NCBI GenBank assembly: GCA_001913845.2
Contig: MKGP02000018.1
Location: 1-64,000 of the forward strand
Length of the DNA stretch: 64,000 bases
DNA from: Limnothrix sp. CACIAM 69d
Lineage (GTDB): Bacteria; Cyanobacteriota; Cyanobacteriia; CACIAM-69d
Direction of reading: 5' to 3'
The translations under genes and the position numbers were made by a program. The notes under the pieces were generated by a model. The model saw only the letters and a list, made by a program, of their open reading frames with translations. It was not told the origin of the DNA and ran no database searches. Of this stretch, positions 46,162-55,207 are shown piece by piece (position 1 is the stretch's first letter; the number at the start of each line of letters is the position of its first letter).

Positions 46162-46423
46162 ATGCGCTGGGCGAATGCAGCGCTAATTCCCGGGGCGATC
46201 GGGCATGAATGCATAGGTTTAATCAACGGTCAAATAACGGTGAATTAAGCAGAGATTAATCCTGGTATGGGGATCGAAATTCCCCGGCAGCGGTAAACTC
46301 AGACAGCATTCTTTGGCGACAGTTGCGGACTGTGGGTTACCTCGTTGTGATTGCCCATTTCCAGCATCGCGTCACCAGGGATTCAACCTAACAATCTCAA
46401 CTGACTACACAAGGGGCAACCGC

Positions 46424-46843
46424 ATGACGCGCGCCATTATGGAAACCGCCAAGGGCACGATTCATATCGAGCTGTTCGATAATGATGCTCCCAACACGGT
46501 GAAAAACTTCGTGGATCTGTCGGAAAAGGGCTTTTACGATGGTCTGACCTTCCACCGCGTAATCCCCAATTTTGTGATCCAAGGCGGCTGTCCCAATGGT
46601 GATGGTCGCGGCGGCCCGGGCTACACAATCAAGTGCGAAATTAATTCAAACAAGCACATGGCGGGGAGCTTGTCGATGGCCCATGCCGGTCGCGACACGG
46701 GTGGCAGCCAATTCTTCATTTGCCATTCGCCCCAGTCGCACTTGGACGGTGTGCATACGGTGTTTGGTCGCACGGAGGACATGGATGTGGTGAATGCAAT
46801 CCGTGCCAATGACAAGATTCTGTCTGTGAAAATTGAGCACTAG
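46424..46843 (+). CDS. ppiB: Cyclophilin-type peptidyl-prolyl isomerase
   Basis: A 139-residue cytoplasmic single-domain cyclophilin that speeds proline isomerisation in folding proteins. Family landmarks are [53 protein letters not shown] and the C-terminal strand VKIEH. AAGGGG lies just upstream of the ATG. The frame is open back to 46313, but the upstream residues do not match the family. It is shorter than the RTX-fused cyclophilin at 40-41 kb. Confidence 0.95.
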   Translation: MTRAIMETAKGTIHIELFDNDAPNTVKNFVDLSEKGFYDGLTFHRVIPNFVIQGGCPNGDGRGGPGYTIKCEINSNKHMAGSLSMAHAGRDTGGSQFFICHSPQSHLDGVHTVFGRTEDMDVVNAIRANDKILSVKIEH

Positions 46844-46914
46844 GCTCTAACTCCAGAACCAAAAACCAGGATTCAAAATTAGAGTCCTAAACCCTTGATT
46901 CTGGTGTTGCAAAA

Positions 46915-46952
46915 TCGCGGGAGCAAGGGGCTTAAGCCCCTTGTCTTTAGTC
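46915..46952. repeat. CAAGGGG-palindrome repeat, copy 4 (short)
   Basis: The perfect palindrome lies at 46924-46943, preceded by CGCGGGAG and followed by TCTTTAG. Only the palindrome and about 15 bases of flank resemble the longer copies. Confidence 0.75.
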
Positions 46953-47000
46953 CTCTTGCATTAATCAAGAACCTCATCCCAAATCCCGCTCCCAGATCCC

Positions 47001-47180
47001 TGATTGACTGAAAAACACTCAAACCCTGGGTTGTTCCGTAGGTTGGGTTGAGCTTCGCGAAACCCAACTTGATCGCTGTAAGCCTTGCTGCTGTTGGGTT
47101 TCATGCCTCAACCCAACCTACGAAATGATCGTTAATTAGCCCCTCTTGATCAAAGGGGGTTAATTCGTGCAAGAGGTCTA
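47001..47180. repeat. GTAGGTTGGGTTGAG element, copy 2
   Basis: The 84-base core (47038-47121) has the same perfect 15-base inverted repeats as the 27.5 kb copy, and the internal GAAACCCAAC / GTTGGGTTTC pair. Similarity continues through ATGATCGTT on the right to AGAGGTCTA and through TGATTGACTGA on the left. Confidence 0.85.
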
Positions 47181-47214
47181 TTGTTTTGAGGGACTGAGAC
47201 CAAGGGGCGATCGC

Positions 47215-47934
47215 CTAGGTTTCTCGGAGCACATAGCCCACGCCACGCACGGTTTGGATCAGGCGTTTTTGGCTTTCGTCTTCGAGCTTTAGACGCAAAT
47301 AGCGCACATAGACTTCGATGATGTTTGATTCGCCCATGAAGTCGTAGCCCCAAACGTTTTCGAGAATTTGCTCGCGAGTGAGCACTTCGCGCGGGTTTTC
47401 CATCAGGTAGCGCAACAGCTCAAATTCCTTCATGGTTAGGGCGATCGTGTGGCCATTGCGGATGGCGGTGCGGCGATCGAGATCCAAGGCCAAATCGGCA
47501 AAGTGCAGCAGGGGTGTGCCCGTTTCCGTGGGGCGTAGATAAAGCCGCACCAATTCCAGTAATTTTTCACTGCGGTAGGGTTTGAGCAAATAGTCATCGG
47601 CCCCGGCTTCCAGGCAAGCGGCCCGGTCTTCCACTTCATCGCGGGCCATGATCAACAACACGGGGGCCACGTTCCCTAACTCGCGCAGTTGGTTGCACAG
47701 CCACAGCCCCGATTCACCAGGCACCAACAGCCGATCGACCACGATCAGGGAGACGGGCAAGTCTCGCGCATAGGTCAAACCGGCTTGGGCATCCTTGACC
47801 GTGGCGACGGCATACCCGGCGTTTTTGAGATCCGTCATGGCCCGATCGAGGATCGAATCATCACTTTCCACGAGCAAGATCGGAGCGTTGAGCGTGCTAG
47901 TGGGTGGGGCGATCGAGGATTCAGTTCCGGCCAT
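47215..47934 (-). CDS. nblR: OmpR-type response regulator, NblR-like
   Basis: A 239-residue two-domain regulator. The receiver (about 17-130) starts PILLVESDD and has the phosphorylatable aspartate in LIVVDRLLVPGESG and the lysine in DDYLLKPYRS. The C-terminal winged helix contains LTMKEFELLRYLMENPREVL, REQILENVWGYDFMGESN and VRGVGYVLRE. The receiver, including ESGLWLCNQLRELG and MARDEVEDRAACLEAGADD, is closest to my memory of cyanobacterial NblR, which directs phycobilisome breakdown under nutrient stress. RpaB-type regulators are the main alternative. ATG 47934 is favoured over TTG 47946. No cognate kinase is nearby. Confidence 0.82.
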   Translation of the reverse strand: MAGTESSIAPPTSTLNAPILLVESDDSILDRAMTDLKNAGYAVATVKDAQAGLTYARDLPVSLIVVDRLLVPGESGLWLCNQLRELGNVAPVLLIMARDEVEDRAACLEAGADDYLLKPYRSEKLLELVRLYLRPTETGTPLLHFADLALDLDRRTAIRNGHTIALTMKEFELLRYLMENPREVLTREQILENVWGYDFMGESNIIEVYVRYLRLKLEDESQKRLIQTVRGVGYVLRET

Positions 47935-48330
47935 AGGACGCGACAAGAAAACAGCAACAATCAGTCAAAATCCAATCAGTCCAGATCAAAGCAAACAAGA
48001 CCAAAGCAAAGATAATTTAAACTCCAAAAATAACCATACGAAGGGCAATTGATGATCAATTTCTGGATCAAGCAGCATCCAAAATCTGCTCATCATTGGC
48101 CGATGGTTCGCTGAAGTTAAGAATCCAGCAAAACAGATCCGGCGCAATTCGATCGTACTCCGGTTTTCGTTCAACTTCAGTGCTCGCAGGACTCAAAGCG
48201 ACGCAACGGGGCGATCGCAACGATCGCGAGAACTGCCCCCAGCCGATCGAAAAATCCCACCCCCTTGAGCGTCCGACTGGTTAGACAATAAGGGTTCGCC
48301 CTCTCAGCTTATTTCCAGCCAGGATTTCCC
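47935..48330. other. Divergent intergenic region between nblR and thiG
   Basis: About 390 bases with both promoters presumably inside. It was inspected for a thiamine (TPP) riboswitch, but the expected CTGAGA and ACCTGATCTGGATAATGCC-type motifs are absent. AT-rich and rich in AGATCAA/CAAGACCAAAGCAAAG near 47980-48010. No gene is supported. Confidence 0.45.
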
Positions 48331-49191
48331 ATGACGCAGATTTCCAACGCACCGACGCTTGCGGCCCAAGATTGGATCCCCACGGATTTGGTGTCTGATT
48401 TGCCCCTGACGATCGCCGGTCGCACCTTTCGATCGCGCCTGATGACCGGCACGGGTAAATATCGCAGCATCGAGCAAATGCAGGCCTGCATTGCCGCGAG
48501 TGACTGCGAAATTGTGACCGTGGCCGTGCGCCGGGTGCAGACCCAAGCCCCGGGCCATGAAGGCTTGGCCGAGGCGATCGACTGGTCAAAAATTTGGATG
48601 CTGCCCAACACGGCCGGCTGTCAAACGGCCGATGAGGCGATTCGGGTGGCGCGGTTGGGACGCGAGATGGCCAAGCTGCTGGGCCAGGAAGATAACAACT
48701 TCGTGAAGTTGGAAGTGATTCCCGATTTGAAATACCTGCTGCCCGACCCGATCGAAACCCTACGGGCCGCCGAGCAGTTGGTGAAAGAAGGCTTTGCCGT
48801 GCTGCCCTACATCAACGCCGACCCGCTCTTGGCGAAGCATTTGGAAGAGGCGGGCTGCGCCACGGTGATGCCCTTGGGTTCCCCGATCGGGTCGGGCCAG
48901 GGCCTAAAAAATGCCGCCAATATTCAAATCATTGTGGAAAACGCCAAGGTTCCCGTGGTGGTGGATGCGGGGATCGGCACGCCTAGCGAAGCCACCCAGG
49001 CGATGGAACTGGGTGCTGCGGCCGTGTTGATTAACACCGCGATCGCCCAGGCCCAAAACCCCGCCGCCATGGCCCGCGCCATGGCCCTGGGTACGGCGGC
49101 CGGTCGGTTGGGCTACCTGGCCGGGCGGATTCCGGTGAAGGGATTGGCTAGCGCCAGCTCGCCTTTGACCGGTTTGGTGACCAGCAGCTAG
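48331..49191 (+). CDS. thiG: Thiazole synthase
   Basis: A 286-residue enzyme that builds the thiazole phosphate half of thiamine from 1-deoxy-D-xylulose 5-phosphate, dehydroglycine and the ThiS thiocarboxylate. The TIM-barrel markers are [14 protein letters not shown] near the start, the Schiff-base lysine in [28 protein letters not shown] and [13 protein letters not shown]. The N-terminal 25 residues are longer than in many ThiG. AGGA lies about 9 bases before the ATG. No thiS or thiO is adjacent. Confidence 0.95.
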   Translation: MTQISNAPTLAAQDWIPTDLVSDLPLTIAGRTFRSRLMTGTGKYRSIEQMQACIAASDCEIVTVAVRRVQTQAPGHEGLAEAIDWSKIWMLPNTAGCQTADEAIRVARLGREMAKLLGQEDNNFVKLEVIPDLKYLLPDPIETLRAAEQLVKEGFAVLPYINADPLLAKHLEEAGCATVMPLGSPIGSGQGLKNAANIQIIVENAKVPVVVDAGIGTPSEATQAMELGAAAVLINTAIAQAQNPAAMARAMALGTAAGRLGYLAGRIPVKGLASASSPLTGLVTSS

Positions 49192-49277
49192 GGATAACCC
49201 TTGACCGGGGCCGGTCGATGTTTGTTACAGTGGCGAATTAATGCTGTGTTGCTAACAATTGCAAAGGACTGTAACAA

Positions 49278-49448
49278 ATGCCTTACACCACGGAAGATGG
49301 CGGCCGCCTGAATAATTTCGCCAAAGAACCAAAGATGTATACCGCTGACACGCCCTCTTCAACGGAAAAGCGGAACTACGTTGTTTTGGGCGCTCTGGGT
49401 CTGGGATTGGTGCTCGGGGTGATGGCGATCGCCTTTGTGGTGTCCTAG
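49278..49448 (+). CDS. psb34: Psb34 photosystem II assembly protein
   Basis: A 56-residue protein. The N-terminal half is soluble (MPYTTEDGGRLNNFAKEPKM) and followed by TADTPSSTEKRNY and one transmembrane helix (VVLGALGLGLVLGVMAIAF). This matches the small Psb34/Ssl1498 family that binds photosystem II assembly intermediates next to CP47. It is too short for many gene predictors. It lies 86 bases after thiG and has a strong terminator 36 bases downstream, so it can be expressed alone. Confidence 0.9.
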   Translation: MPYTTEDGGRLNNFAKEPKMYTADTPSSTEKRNYVVLGALGLGLVLGVMAIAFVVS

Positions 49449-49483
49449 CCTCCAAACACTGCAATCGGAAAGGAATACGGAGT

Positions 49484-49515
49484 CGGGGTGCGGCCGGGCC
49501 GTACCCCGTTGTTTT
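49484..49515 (+). terminator. Terminator after psb34
   Basis: CGGGGTGCGG pairs with CCGTACCCCG (one G-T pair), followed by TTGTTTT. It separates psb34 from tyrA. Confidence 0.85.
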
Positions 49516-49541
49516 GGCAGGGGTTTTGGGAAAAAGCAGCC

Positions 49542-50381
49542 ATGAGAATTGGTGTGGTGGGGTTGGGCTTAATTGGCGGATCGCTGGGGCTGGCGCTGCG
49601 GCCCTTGGGTCATGAAATTTTGGGGGTGGTGCGGCGGCCGGAAACGGCAGCCCGGGCGATCGAACTAGGAATCGCCGATCGGGCGGGCTGTGAATTGTCG
49701 CTGCTGGCCGATGCTGATCTGGTGATTTTATGTACACCGATCGGGGCGATCGAACCCACGGTGCGCCAACTGATTCCCCACCTCAGCCCCAGCACGGTGT
49801 TGACCGATGTGGGGTCGGTGAAACAGGCGATTGTTCAGGAGATCGAACCCCTTTGGCCGAACTTTGTCGGGGCTCATCCGATGGCGGGCACGGCCGACAG
49901 CGGCATCGAAGCGGCCCTGCCGGACTTGTTTGTGGGTCGCCCCTTTGCGATTACACCCACCGATCGTACTCCCACCGAAGCGATCGCCCGGGTCACGGCG
50001 ATCGCCCAGGATTTGCGATCGACCCTGTACCGCTGCACCCCGGAACAGCACGATCGGGCCGTGGCTTGGATTTCCCATTTGCCCGTGGCGATTAGCGCCA
50101 GCCTGATTGCAGCCTGCGGAGCGGAGCCAGATCCCGAAACCCTGGCATTGGCTCAATCCTTGGCTAGTTCTGGGTTCCGAGACACTAGCCGGGTTGGCGG
50201 TGGCAATCCGGAGTTGGGGGTGATGATGGCCCAATTCAACCGGCCGGAATTGCTGCGATCGCTCCAGCGCTATCGTGATCAGTTGGATCAAATCATTGGG
50301 GCGATCGACCAACAGGATTGGGCCGCGCTGCAAACCTGCTATGAACAAACCCAACAGGCGCGATCGGCCTTTGTCGATTAA
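49542..50381 (+). CDS. tyrA: Prephenate/arogenate dehydrogenase
   Basis: A 279-residue NAD(P)-dependent dehydrogenase in tyrosine synthesis; cyanobacterial members generally prefer arogenate. The Rossmann nucleotide motif is GVVGLGLIGGSLG (about 4-16), followed by ILCTPIGAI, VGAHPMAGTADSG and the catalytic histidine region AWISHLPVA. SGFRDTSRVGGGNPELG in the C-terminal helical part is also typical. The frame begins at 49488, but the upstream stretch covers the psb34 terminator, so ATG 49542 is taken. menG follows 39 bases later on the same strand. Confidence 0.93.
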   Translation: MRIGVVGLGLIGGSLGLALRPLGHEILGVVRRPETAARAIELGIADRAGCELSLLADADLVILCTPIGAIEPTVRQLIPHLSPSTVLTDVGSVKQAIVQEIEPLWPNFVGAHPMAGTADSGIEAALPDLFVGRPFAITPTDRTPTEAIARVTAIAQDLRSTLYRCTPEQHDRAVAWISHLPVAISASLIAACGAEPDPETLALAQSLASSGFRDTSRVGGGNPELGVMMAQFNRPELLRSLQRYRDQLDQIIGAIDQQDWAALQTCYEQTQQARSAFVD

Positions 50382-50420
50382 CGCCAATCCCATCCGTAGC
50401 CAACGATTTTTTGGATTCCC

Positions 50421-51122
50421 ATGACTTCTTCCGCCGATCGCGTCCAAGGTATCTTTAACCGGATTGCGCCCGTGTATGACGACCTCAATGATTGGTTGAG
50501 CTTCGGGCTGCATCGCGTCTGGAAACAGATGACCGTGAAATGGAGCGGCGCAAAACCGGGCGATCGGGCGCTGGATCTCTGTTGCGGCAGCGGTGACTTG
50601 GCCCTGCGGTTGGCCGCTACCGTTGGCCCCGGCGGTCAGGTGGTGGGGGCGGACTTTTCGGCACAAATGCTCGATCGCGCTCGGCAGCGGCCCCAAGGGT
50701 TTCGGTCTTTGGCCCCGATCGCCTGGGTGGAAGCGGATGCGCTGAATTTACCCTTTGCCGATGCGGAATTTGACTGCGCCACGGTGGGCTATGGCCTGCG
50801 GAACGTGACTGATTTTGACCAAGCGCTGCGGGAGCTAGATCGCGTCCTGAAACCCGGCGCGACCCTGGCGGCTCTGGATTTCCATCGGCCCGACAGCGCG
50901 ATCGCCCAGCAATTTCAGCAACTTTATCTCGATCGGCTGGTGGTTCCCGTCGCCCAGCAGTTTGGCGCAACGGCTGAATATGAATACATCTTGCCTAGTT
51001 TGCAGCGGTTCCCCGTGGGGCGCGAGCAGGTGGAACGAGCCAGGGCGATCGGCTTCCAGTCGGTGCGGCACTATCCTTTGGTGGGCGGCTTGATGGGCGT
51101 GTTGGTGGCGACCAAGCCCTAG
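50421..51122 (+). CDS. menG: Demethylphylloquinone/menaquinone methyltransferase (UbiE family)
   Basis: A 233-residue SAM-dependent C-methyltransferase; in cyanobacteria it makes the last methylation of phylloquinone, the photosystem I cofactor. The family opening VQGIFNRIAPVYDDLNDWLS is clear, with the SAM motif ALDLCCGSGDLAL (about 49-61) and the C-terminal FHRPDS and HYPLVGGLMGVLVA stretches. It is 39 bases downstream of tyrA, so a shared transcript is likely. Confidence 0.93.
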   Translation: MTSSADRVQGIFNRIAPVYDDLNDWLSFGLHRVWKQMTVKWSGAKPGDRALDLCCGSGDLALRLAATVGPGGQVVGADFSAQMLDRARQRPQGFRSLAPIAWVEADALNLPFADAEFDCATVGYGLRNVTDFDQALRELDRVLKPGATLAALDFHRPDSAIAQQFQQLYLDRLVVPVAQQFGATAEYEYILPSLQRFPVGREQVERARAIGFQSVRHYPLVGGLMGVLVATKP

Positions 51123-51436
51123 GGTATATCCAGCAAACCCATGTAGATTATGTAGATCATTAGATATCGTGGGCGAGGATACAACAGGGCGATCTCATCA
51201 GCCGTTGGGCCAGAGGTGATTACCTTTGCTTAGTGCTTGTTATCAAATGTCTGAAACCCTGATTCCACCGTTATCGGATCGTGAGGTGGCAAGGGGCTTA
51301 AGCCCCTTGTTACAACGGCTTGGGCGCGGTACGTCATCGTTTCAGCTTCCATCAATGGCATCTGATGACCAGGCCCTAATGTTGATCGTCTATAACGTCC
51401 ATCAAACATCTACCCAAAAACGAAGGCTGACCGAAT
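51123..51436. other. Intergenic region with CAAGGGG repeat copy 5
   Basis: The region is largely the repeat copy, followed by a TGACCAGGCCC-containing tail at 51367-51377. No gene is supported. Confidence 0.5.
51237..51316 (+). repeat. CAAGGGG-palindrome repeat, copy 5
   Basis: It runs TTATCAAATGTCTGAAACCC, then TGATTCCACCGTTATCGGAT and the perfect palindrome at 51290-51309, ending TTACAACGG. It aligns with copies 1-3 over about 75 bases. Confidence 0.85.
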
Positions 51437-51832
51437 ATGGTGACGCTAGCGGATGCGCGGCGAGTAATTGCGGCGGCGGAACAAAAAGCGATCGAACTGG
51501 GGCAACCCATGAACATTGCCGTGGCCGATGGAGGTGGCAACCTGGTGTCCCACGTGCGGATGGATGGCGCTTGGATTGGCAGTATTGATATTTCGATCAA
51601 TAAGGCCTACACGTCACGGGCGTTTGACATCGCCACGAAGGATTTGGCGGAGCATTCCCAGTCCGGCGGTCAATTCTTCGGGATTCATGCGTCAAATGGC
51701 GGCCGGATCATGATTTTTGCCGGTGGAATCCCGCTCCATCGTGATGGGCAAGTGGTGGGGGCGATCGGGGTCAGCGGTGGCTCCGGTGAACAGGATCACG
51801 CGGTGGCGGCAGCGGGCGCGGCGGTGTTCTAG
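51437..51832 (+). CDS. GlcG/HbpS-family protein
   Basis: A 131-residue protein of the GlcG/HbpS family; members form octamers, and some bind haem or cofactors. Landmarks are PMNIAVADGGGNLVSHVRMD (about 25-44), the KAYTSRAF helix and VVGAIGVSGGSGEQD near the end. Family length is normal and no signal peptide is visible. The function in cyanobacteria is unclear; a link to glycolate metabolism is suggested only by the GlcG name. A strong hairpin 70 bases downstream indicates a single-gene transcript. Confidence 0.9.
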   Translation: MVTLADARRVIAAAEQKAIELGQPMNIAVADGGGNLVSHVRMDGAWIGSIDISINKAYTSRAFDIATKDLAEHSQSGGQFFGIHASNGGRIMIFAGGIPLHRDGQVVGAIGVSGGSGEQDHAVAAAGAAVF

Positions 51833-51901
51833 GCGGTGTTCTGGAACGTTCCAACCCCATCAACCGAAGGCGATTGCCAAAGTACGAGCTGAGGCCAACG
51901 A

Positions 51902-51942
51902 ACCCGAAAGGCGGTGCAATTTGCGCCCCCGTTCGGGCTTTT
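51902..51942 (+). terminator. Terminator after the GlcG-like gene
   Basis: CCCGAAAGGCGG pairs with CCCCCGTTCGGG (small bulges) around GTGCAATTTGCG, then CTTTT. It also lies immediately downstream of the convergent DUF3067 gene. Confidence 0.65.
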
Positions 51943-51953
51943 CGGGCCTGGGT

Positions 51954-52271
51954 TTAAGACAAGTCCAGCAGCCACTCGGAGGCCCGATCGCCCAGGTCGA
52001 TCGGGATGCTCACGGCCTTGCCCTGCCGGGGTCGGTTTTTAGTAGTTTCAATAAACGATCGCACCTGTTCCGCCGCGCCCCAGCCTTGGATGTAGGTGGC
52101 CACCGTAGACAGATGCTCAAAATATTCCGCTTCCGTCATCGGAAACGACACCTGCTCCAGGTAGCGCCACATCACCTGCACAAAAATTTTGTCTTTGATC
52201 TTGCGGACTTGCACATCGTAAGAAAAGCCCCACTTGTCCACAATCCATTGGTGTAAGTCTTGACCAGTCAT
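51954..52271 (-). CDS. DUF3067 family protein
   Basis: A 105-residue protein conserved in cyanobacteria and plastids. Recognisable stretches are MTGQDLHQWIVDKWGFSYDV at the start, KIFVQVMWRYLEQVSFPM in the middle and GKAVSIPIDLGDRASEWLL at the end. Function is unknown; the phylogenetic spread suggests a photosynthesis- or plastid-linked role. The frame is open to 52346, but the family starts at the ATG at 52271. It is divergent from petC. Confidence 0.85.
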   Translation of the reverse strand: MTGQDLHQWIVDKWGFSYDVQVRKIKDKIFVQVMWRYLEQVSFPMTEAEYFEHLSTVATYIQGWGAAEQVRSFIETTKNRPRQGKAVSIPIDLGDRASEWLLDLS

Positions 52272-52602
52272 AGGGCGATCGGGGGATGGTGATTTAAGGA
52301 GCTGGGCATGGTGCAGACAGGTTTCAAACTTGCCCCACGGAGACAAGGGGCTGAAGCCCCTTGTTGGGTGAGATCTGTTTAGGGAGACGAATGATTATTT
52401 GTAACGCAATATGAAGTTTTATACGAATCTGTTACGACCGCCCGATCGCCCCTCAGCAACGCGATCGCCTGGCCCGAGAGATGCAATAATACCCTAGCAA
52501 TTGCGGTGGCTTTGTTTGGCCCGTTCAAACCCCACCCTTGCAGTCATACAATCTTTAAGATTCGTTATAGAACCCCCAAGAGAAGGCACGCGAGTAGGCA
52601 TT
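52272..52602. other. Intergenic region upstream of petC
   Basis: About 330 bases shared by the divergent DUF3067 and petC genes. A CAAGGGG repeat copy (52344-52363) sits in its left third. TACAAT at 52545-52550 and TAATAC near 52486 could be -10 boxes for petC, but no spaced -35 is clear. Confidence 0.45.
52344..52363. repeat. CAAGGGG-palindrome repeat, copy 6 (short)
   Basis: CAAGGGGCTGAAGCCCCTTG has one change from the consensus palindrome, at its centre. The wider element is not kept. Confidence 0.75.
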
Positions 52603-53142
52603 ATGGCTCAAGCTTCCAGCCCTGCGGACGTACCCAGCATGGGTCGCCGCCAGTTCATGAATTTTCTGACCTTTGGCTCGGCAACGGGTATCGCCCTGGG
52701 CGCGCTGTACCCCGTTGTGCGCTACTTCATTCCTCCTTCGACCGGTGGTACTGGTGGCGGCGTAGCGGCTAAGGATGCTCTGGGCAACAGCGTCAAACTC
52801 AGCTCGTTCCTGGCTGAGCACAATGTGGGCGATCGGGTGTTGGTTCAAGGCCTCAAGGGCGACCCCACCTATCTGATCGTGAACAGCAAAGAAGCGATCG
52901 CCGACTACGGTTTGAACGCCGTTTGTACCCACCTCGGTTGCGTCGTGCCCTGGAACGCCAGCGCCAATAAATTTATTTGCCCTTGCCACGGCTCGCAATA
53001 CAACAACGAAGGCAAAGTGGTTCGCGGCCCCGCTCCCCTGTCCTTGGCCTTGGCCCATGTGTCAGTTGATGACGACAACGTGAGCCTCAGCCCCTGGCCG
53101 GAAACCGACTTCCGCACCGGCGAAGAACCCTGGTGGTCGTAA
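52603..53142 (+). CDS. petC: Cytochrome b6-f complex Rieske iron-sulphur subunit
   Basis: A 179-residue subunit that carries electrons from plastoquinol to cytochrome f. An N-terminal membrane anchor (about 15-45, with [19 protein letters not shown]) is followed by a glycine-rich hinge and the soluble domain, where [10 protein letters not shown] and CPCHGSQYN bind the 2Fe-2S cluster. Length is normal. The frame is open from 52501, but the family starts at ATG 52603. petA follows 52 bases later, the usual petCA operon. Confidence 0.97.
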   Translation: MAQASSPADVPSMGRRQFMNFLTFGSATGIALGALYPVVRYFIPPSTGGTGGGVAAKDALGNSVKLSSFLAEHNVGDRVLVQGLKGDPTYLIVNSKEAIADYGLNAVCTHLGCVVPWNASANKFICPCHGSQYNNEGKVVRGPAPLSLALAHVSVDDDNVSLSPWPETDFRTGEEPWWS

Positions 53143-53194
53143 TTTCTACAATTGCTCATCAATATTGCGGCTGACCGTACTTTTTAGACAACTC

Positions 53195-54157
53195 ATGAAG
53201 ACTGCTTTCAAGGTTTTGACTCGCGGTGCGATCGCCGCGATCGCCGCGATCGCCCTGCTGATCGGCGGCGACCTCGTGGCTCCCCAAGCCGCCATGGCCT
53301 ACCCCTTCTGGGCCCAGCAAGTGGCTCCGGCAACCCCCCGGGAAGCGACCGGCCGGATTGTTTGCGCCAACTGCCACCTGGCTAAGAAAGAAACGATCGT
53401 GGAAGTGCCCCAATCGGTACTGCCCGACACCGTGTTTGAAGCCGTGGTGAAGATTCCCTACGATACCAGCGTGCAACAAGTCACCGGCACGGGCGAACCC
53501 GGCCCCCTGAACGTGGGTGCGGTGTTGATGTTGCCCGATGGCTTCAAGATTGCGCCCGAAGATCGGATTCCTGAAGAACTGAAGGAAAAAACCGAAGGCC
53601 TGTTCTACCAGTCCTACGCGGAAGGTCAAGACAACGTGGTGATCGTGGGCCCGCTGCCCGGCGATCAATACCAAGAAATCGTGTTCCCCGTGCTGTCGCC
53701 CAACCCCGCTGAGGACAAGGCGATCAAGTTCGGCAAGTACGCGGTGCATGTGGGTGGCAACCGTGGCCGTGGCCAGGTTTACCCCACGGGCGACAAGAGC
53801 AACAACACGGTTTACAACGCTTCGGCCGCTGGCACGATCAACGCGATCGCCAAGACCGATGATGGTGGCTACCGCGTGACGATCGCCAAGGAAGATGGCT
53901 CGACCGTGGAAGATGCAATTCCCGCTGGCCCTCAACCGATCGTCAAGGAAGGCGATGTGGTAGCGGCGGGTCAAGCGATCACCAACGATCCGAACGTGGG
54001 TGGCTTTGGTCAAACCGATACGGAAATCGTGTTGCAAGATCCCAACCGTGTCCTGGGTCTGCTGGCGTTGTTTGTGGCGGTGATGATCACCCAAATCCTG
54101 TTGGTGCTGAAGAAGAAACAGGTGGAGAAAGTGCAAGCCGCCGAAATGAACTTCTAG
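53195..54157 (+). CDS. petA: Cytochrome f
   Basis: A 320-residue apocytochrome f of the cytochrome b6-f complex. The signal peptide (residues 1-36) ends AMA, and the mature protein starts YPFWAQQ, the tyrosine amine being the sixth haem ligand. The haem site is CANCH. Near the C terminus, [19 protein letters not shown] is the membrane anchor. ATG 53195 is chosen; the frame is open from 53165. It is the second gene of petCA and ends at a good terminator. Confidence 0.97.
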   Translation: MKTAFKVLTRGAIAAIAAIALLIGGDLVAPQAAMAYPFWAQQVAPATPREATGRIVCANCHLAKKETIVEVPQSVLPDTVFEAVVKIPYDTSVQQVTGTGEPGPLNVGAVLMLPDGFKIAPEDRIPEELKEKTEGLFYQSYAEGQDNVVIVGPLPGDQYQEIVFPVLSPNPAEDKAIKFGKYAVHVGGNRGRGQVYPTGDKSNNTVYNASAAGTINAIAKTDDGGYRVTIAKEDGSTVEDAIPAGPQPIVKEGDVVAAGQAITNDPNVGGFGQTDTEIVLQDPNRVLGLLALFVAVMITQILLVLKKKQVEKVQAAEMNF

Positions 54158-54200
54158 GATTTGCTGCCTAGGTTCCTTTGTACCTTCATTGCCCGATCGC

Positions 54201-54239
54201 AAAGCCCCTGCTCAGCTCATGAGTGGGGGCTTTGTTTTG
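54201..54239 (+). terminator. Terminator of the petCA operon
   Basis: AAAGCCCCTGCTC pairs with GAGTGGGGGCTTT (one bulge) around AGCTCAT, followed by GTTTT. It is 44 bases past the petA stop. Confidence 0.85.
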
Positions 54240-54282
54240 GGGTTAATTAACAGTTCAAGATTGATTGGGCTTTCAAAACAGC

Positions 54283-55083
54283 CTAGTTGCCCATGGTTTC
54301 AAAAAATGCCTGGGCAGTTTGGGAAGGGATGATTCGCACCCGCGATAGCCACTCATCTTCCCGTTCCGAAAGAACCGAAAGAAACTCATCAAAATCCACC
54401 ACCTGAATTTGAACGGTGGCGGCTAGTTCGGGATTTTGTTCCGCGAAGGTTTTGGCCACCATTTCCGCTTGGGCCCGATCCATATAAAAGCGAATTTCTT
54501 CCGTTCCATCCCGATCGACCGTGACATAGGTGGGGGCTGACCCATCGCTTGCGGTGACCAAAAAGAGTGGAATTCCTTGCAATTTTTCCGGCGGTTGTTG
54601 ATTTAATGCCAACAGTTCCCGGGCTAATTTCACCTCTTCCAAATCAGGGATTAGTTGCAATTGATATTCGGTGGATGGTTTCTGCAATAGCTCATAGATT
54701 GCCGACAGGGGAATGGCATTGACCCGTAATTCACTGGATGAACTCACGGCTCCCGCTTGCAGTCGCTTCAGCCACTCTTGGGCATCTTGTGGGTTCAAAA
54801 ACATCCGAGCCACCGTTGTGCGCTGGCCATTGGCATTTCCCACATCAATCAGGGCGGGCGTACCTTGGGCATCGGTGAGGGCAAAAACCGGCACGGCTTC
54901 TAATTTGCGGGCAATTTCCTCGGGGGGCAGCGCTGCCAAGGGGCCGATCGCGGCCAACCAAGCCAGGGAGCCGATCGCCCAGCCTCCGGCCAGTTGCCGC
55001 CAGTTCGATCGCACTGACTGCCAACGCTCTCGCAATCCCAAACTCACCATCGTCCATTCCATCCTGTTGATCAAACCGTTCAC
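54283..55083 (-). CDS. Tic22-like protein 1
   Basis: A 266-residue protein with a hydrophobic N-terminal segment (WAIGSLAWLAAIGPLAA, a signal peptide or anchor). The Tic22 fold then covers about 50-265: PPEEIARKLEAVPVFALTD, GIPLFLVTASDG and a final IIPSQTAQAFFET. In cyanobacteria Tic22 proteins lie in the periplasm and assist outer-membrane biogenesis; the plastid relatives take part in protein import. It lies 124 bases downstream of a second Tic22-like gene on the same strand. Starts at 55062 and 55050 are alternatives. Confidence 0.85.
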   Translation of the reverse strand: MNGLINRMEWTMVSLGLRERWQSVRSNWRQLAGGWAIGSLAWLAAIGPLAALPPEEIARKLEAVPVFALTDAQGTPALIDVGNANGQRTTVARMFLNPQDAQEWLKRLQAGAVSSSSELRVNAIPLSAIYELLQKPSTEYQLQLIPDLEEVKLARELLALNQQPPEKLQGIPLFLVTASDGSAPTYVTVDRDGTEEIRFYMDRAQAEMVAKTFAEQNPELAATVQIQVVDFDEFLSVLSEREDEWLSRVRIIPSQTAQAFFETMGN

Positions 55084-55207
55084 GCGCCCGGTTCCATGCC
55101 CAAGGCGATTCCCAAACCAGTCTAGGAGCTAACCCACTTTCCAAAATCAAAACCGACCAGTGCGCTAATTGCCCCGGTCGGTTTTGCACACCATTTAACG
55201 GGTGTGA

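Larger units (their letters stand above)
46844..47214. other. Convergent intergenic region with two repeat elements
   Basis: Between ppiB and the response regulator gene are a CAAGGGG palindrome (46924-46943), whose flanks differ from the longer copies, and the second copy of the GTAGGTTGGGTTGAG element. The hairpins could serve as terminators for both converging genes. No gene is supported. Confidence 0.5.

Noticed and set aside
47935-48330. TPP riboswitch upstream of thiG
   Set aside because: The conserved CTGAGA and ACCTGATCTGG-like segments were not found in the leader.
53159-54202. Reverse 347-codon frame opposite petA
   Set aside because: It is histidine-rich and antisense to a certain gene.
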